DNA of 5,455 nt from Candidatus Bathyarchaeota archaeon. GTDB taxonomy: Archaea > Thermoproteota > Bathyarchaeia > Bathyarchaeales > Bathycorpusculaceae. How positions within the stretch are numbered: position 1 is the stretch's first letter; each line of letters begins with the position of its first letter. This document shows positions 4,667 through 5,455 of this stretch, piece after piece. The stretch lies in contig JAGTQT010000055.1 in assembly GCA_018396615.1 (NCBI GenBank), forward strand, positions 3,981 through 9,435. Direction: 5' to 3'. Under the pieces are notes generated by a model. It saw only the letters and a list, made by a program, of their open reading frames with translations, did no database searches and was not told the DNA's origin. A program made the position numbers and the translations under genes.

Positions 4667-5455
4667 TTACCGTGTTGCTTCCAGCTTGGCAGGTAAATAC
4701 TCATCCACAATATACGTCAACCCGTATCTGCTAAACGCCTCTTGCTCCGCCTTCCTCTTTATCTTCATGAACGTCTTGATCTCCCTATGCCACAGTGGAT
4801 CCTCCTTATATCTTGGATCCTTCTGCAGCTCAAGCAGCCTCTTCATGTCAATCTCATCCAAAGGATCGGTTGGCAATTTATAGTTCACTATATCTGTCGC
4901 CCAAACTCCACTCCACTTCGCGTCAGGCGTATTCAACTCTCTTAGATGCGCAGCATTAGCTGAACCCGAAATTATCACCATCGCAATGTGCATACCCCAA
5001 GGATCTCCATCAGTAAACACGTAGACAGGAAGCTTAAGCTCCTCATTCAGCCTTCTAATAAAATGCCTTGTCGCACGTGGCGCTTGGCCAGCAGTTAGAA
5101 CAAGCAAAGCATTAAACTTCCTATGCACGTTCTCCTCAATAAACCTCGTGAACAAGCCGCCCTTCTCTATGGCAATAACCTTATCAGCCTTTGTCTTAAC
5201 AAACTCAGCCGAAGTCAAAGCAGGACCAATCATCACACCGTCAGGGTGAGAAGTCAAATCCATCGTCTTCCCCTCATAGCCTGGCACAGTATACTCAATC
5301 GTCAAGTCACCAAAAACAGCAGAGCGCTCCTCTGGAAAAATGTTAAAGTCTTCGCGAGAAAATCCCAAAACAGTTTCAAGATCAGTAATTATGTTATTTG
5401 ATTCCTGCTGATCTTTAAAAGTCATCTCATAGGCTTGTTCACGAGGTTTATTGAG
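4667..5455 (-). CDS. top6A: DNA topoisomerase VI subunit A (Spo11-like), 5' end outside the window
   Basis: The DNA-cleaving subunit of the type IIB topoisomerase, an A2B2 complex with the ATPase subunit B, which relaxes and decatenates chromosomal DNA. The frame is open to the right edge, giving 262 visible codons against about 370-390 in the family. An ATG at 5425 exists, but sense codons continue upstream (LNKPREQAYE), so it is internal. Counted from that Met, the Toprim glutamate is E87 (in VIAIEKGG) and the DxD pair is D139/D141 (in FTDGDPWGMHIA). The 52-residue spacing equals that in the Methanocaldococcus enzyme (as I recall E197, D249). The segment KDQQESNNIITDLE corresponds to the stretch just after the catalytic winged helix. 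The REIYY-type active-site tyrosine is therefore expected a few residues beyond the edge and is not seen; the Tyr in QAYEM lacks that context. The C-terminus (IVDEYLPAKLEATR) looks complete. The small membrane gene follows on the same strand; subunit B probably lies upstream, out of view. Confidence 0.95.
   Translation of the reverse strand, partial: LNKPREQAYEMTFKDQQESNNIITDLETVLGFSREDFNIFPEERSAVFGDLTIEYTVPGYEGKTMDLTSHPDGVMIGPALTSAEFVKTKADKVIAIEKGGLFTRFIEENVHRKFNALLVLTAGQAPRATRHFIRRLNEELKLPVYVFTDGDPWGMHIAMVIISGSANAAHLRELNTPDAKWSGVWATDIVNYKLPTDPLDEIDMKRLLELQKDPRYKEDPLWHREIKTFMKIKRKAEQEAFSRYGLTYIVDEYLPAKLEATR

Noticed and set aside
4530..4883. Plus-strand 117-codon frame antisense to top6A and the small membrane gene
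   Set aside because: Ser/Phe/Leu-rich antisense translation over the conserved C-terminus of topoisomerase VI subunit A.

Overview
The window looks like ordinary chromosome from an archaeon. An aIF5B-type translation initiation factor, a DNA topoisomerase VI A subunit, a CTP-dependent (DUF120-type) riboflavin kinase and an archaeal-type myo-inositol-1-phosphate synthase occur together. Several genes also have TATA-like boxes at the archaeal distance from short leaders. The small zinc-ribbon/DUF4342 protein and the form of the riboflavin kinase motif (GFxPFP after an 'LxWVxxQI' segment) remind me of Bathyarchaeia or related TACK lineages, but that placement is inference and was not tested.

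Layout, left to right. (1) Bases 1-127, minus strand: the N-terminal 42 codons of a riboflavin kinase running off the left edge, with its own TATA box and Shine-Dalgarno site. (2) 230-598, minus: an unrecognised 122-residue protein. (3) 599-830: a 232-bp gap between divergent genes, AT-rich, holding a TATA-like box for the leftward gene and a 16-bp perfect palindrome. (4) 831-1907, plus: myo-inositol-1-phosphate synthase, TTG start. (5) 1908-2051: a convergent gap with an inverted repeat around a TATA-like core. (6) 2052-3833, minus: aIF5B (infB), complete and without an intein. (7) 3834-3987: a divergent gap with a promoter for (8) 3988-4305, plus: a zinc-ribbon DUF4342 small membrane protein. 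(9) 4306-4399: a 94-bp convergent gap in which I see nothing firm. (10) 4400-4567 (or to 4603), minus: a tiny two-helix membrane protein just downstream of (11) 4667 to the right edge, minus: the C-terminal two thirds of topoisomerase VI subunit A, with its N-terminal winged-helix part outside the window.

How they work together: these are mostly unrelated housekeeping functions (flavin cofactor synthesis, inositol phosphate for membrane lipid headgroups or solutes, translation initiation, DNA topology). The only likely co-transcribed pair in view is top6A with the small membrane gene behind it. I found no CRISPR, mobile element, tRNA, rRNA, or anything that looks like a new defence or mobile system. 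The points worth a second look are the two small uncharacterised proteins, the altered nucleotide-binding loop of the riboflavin kinase, and the palindromic elements in the 599-830 gap.
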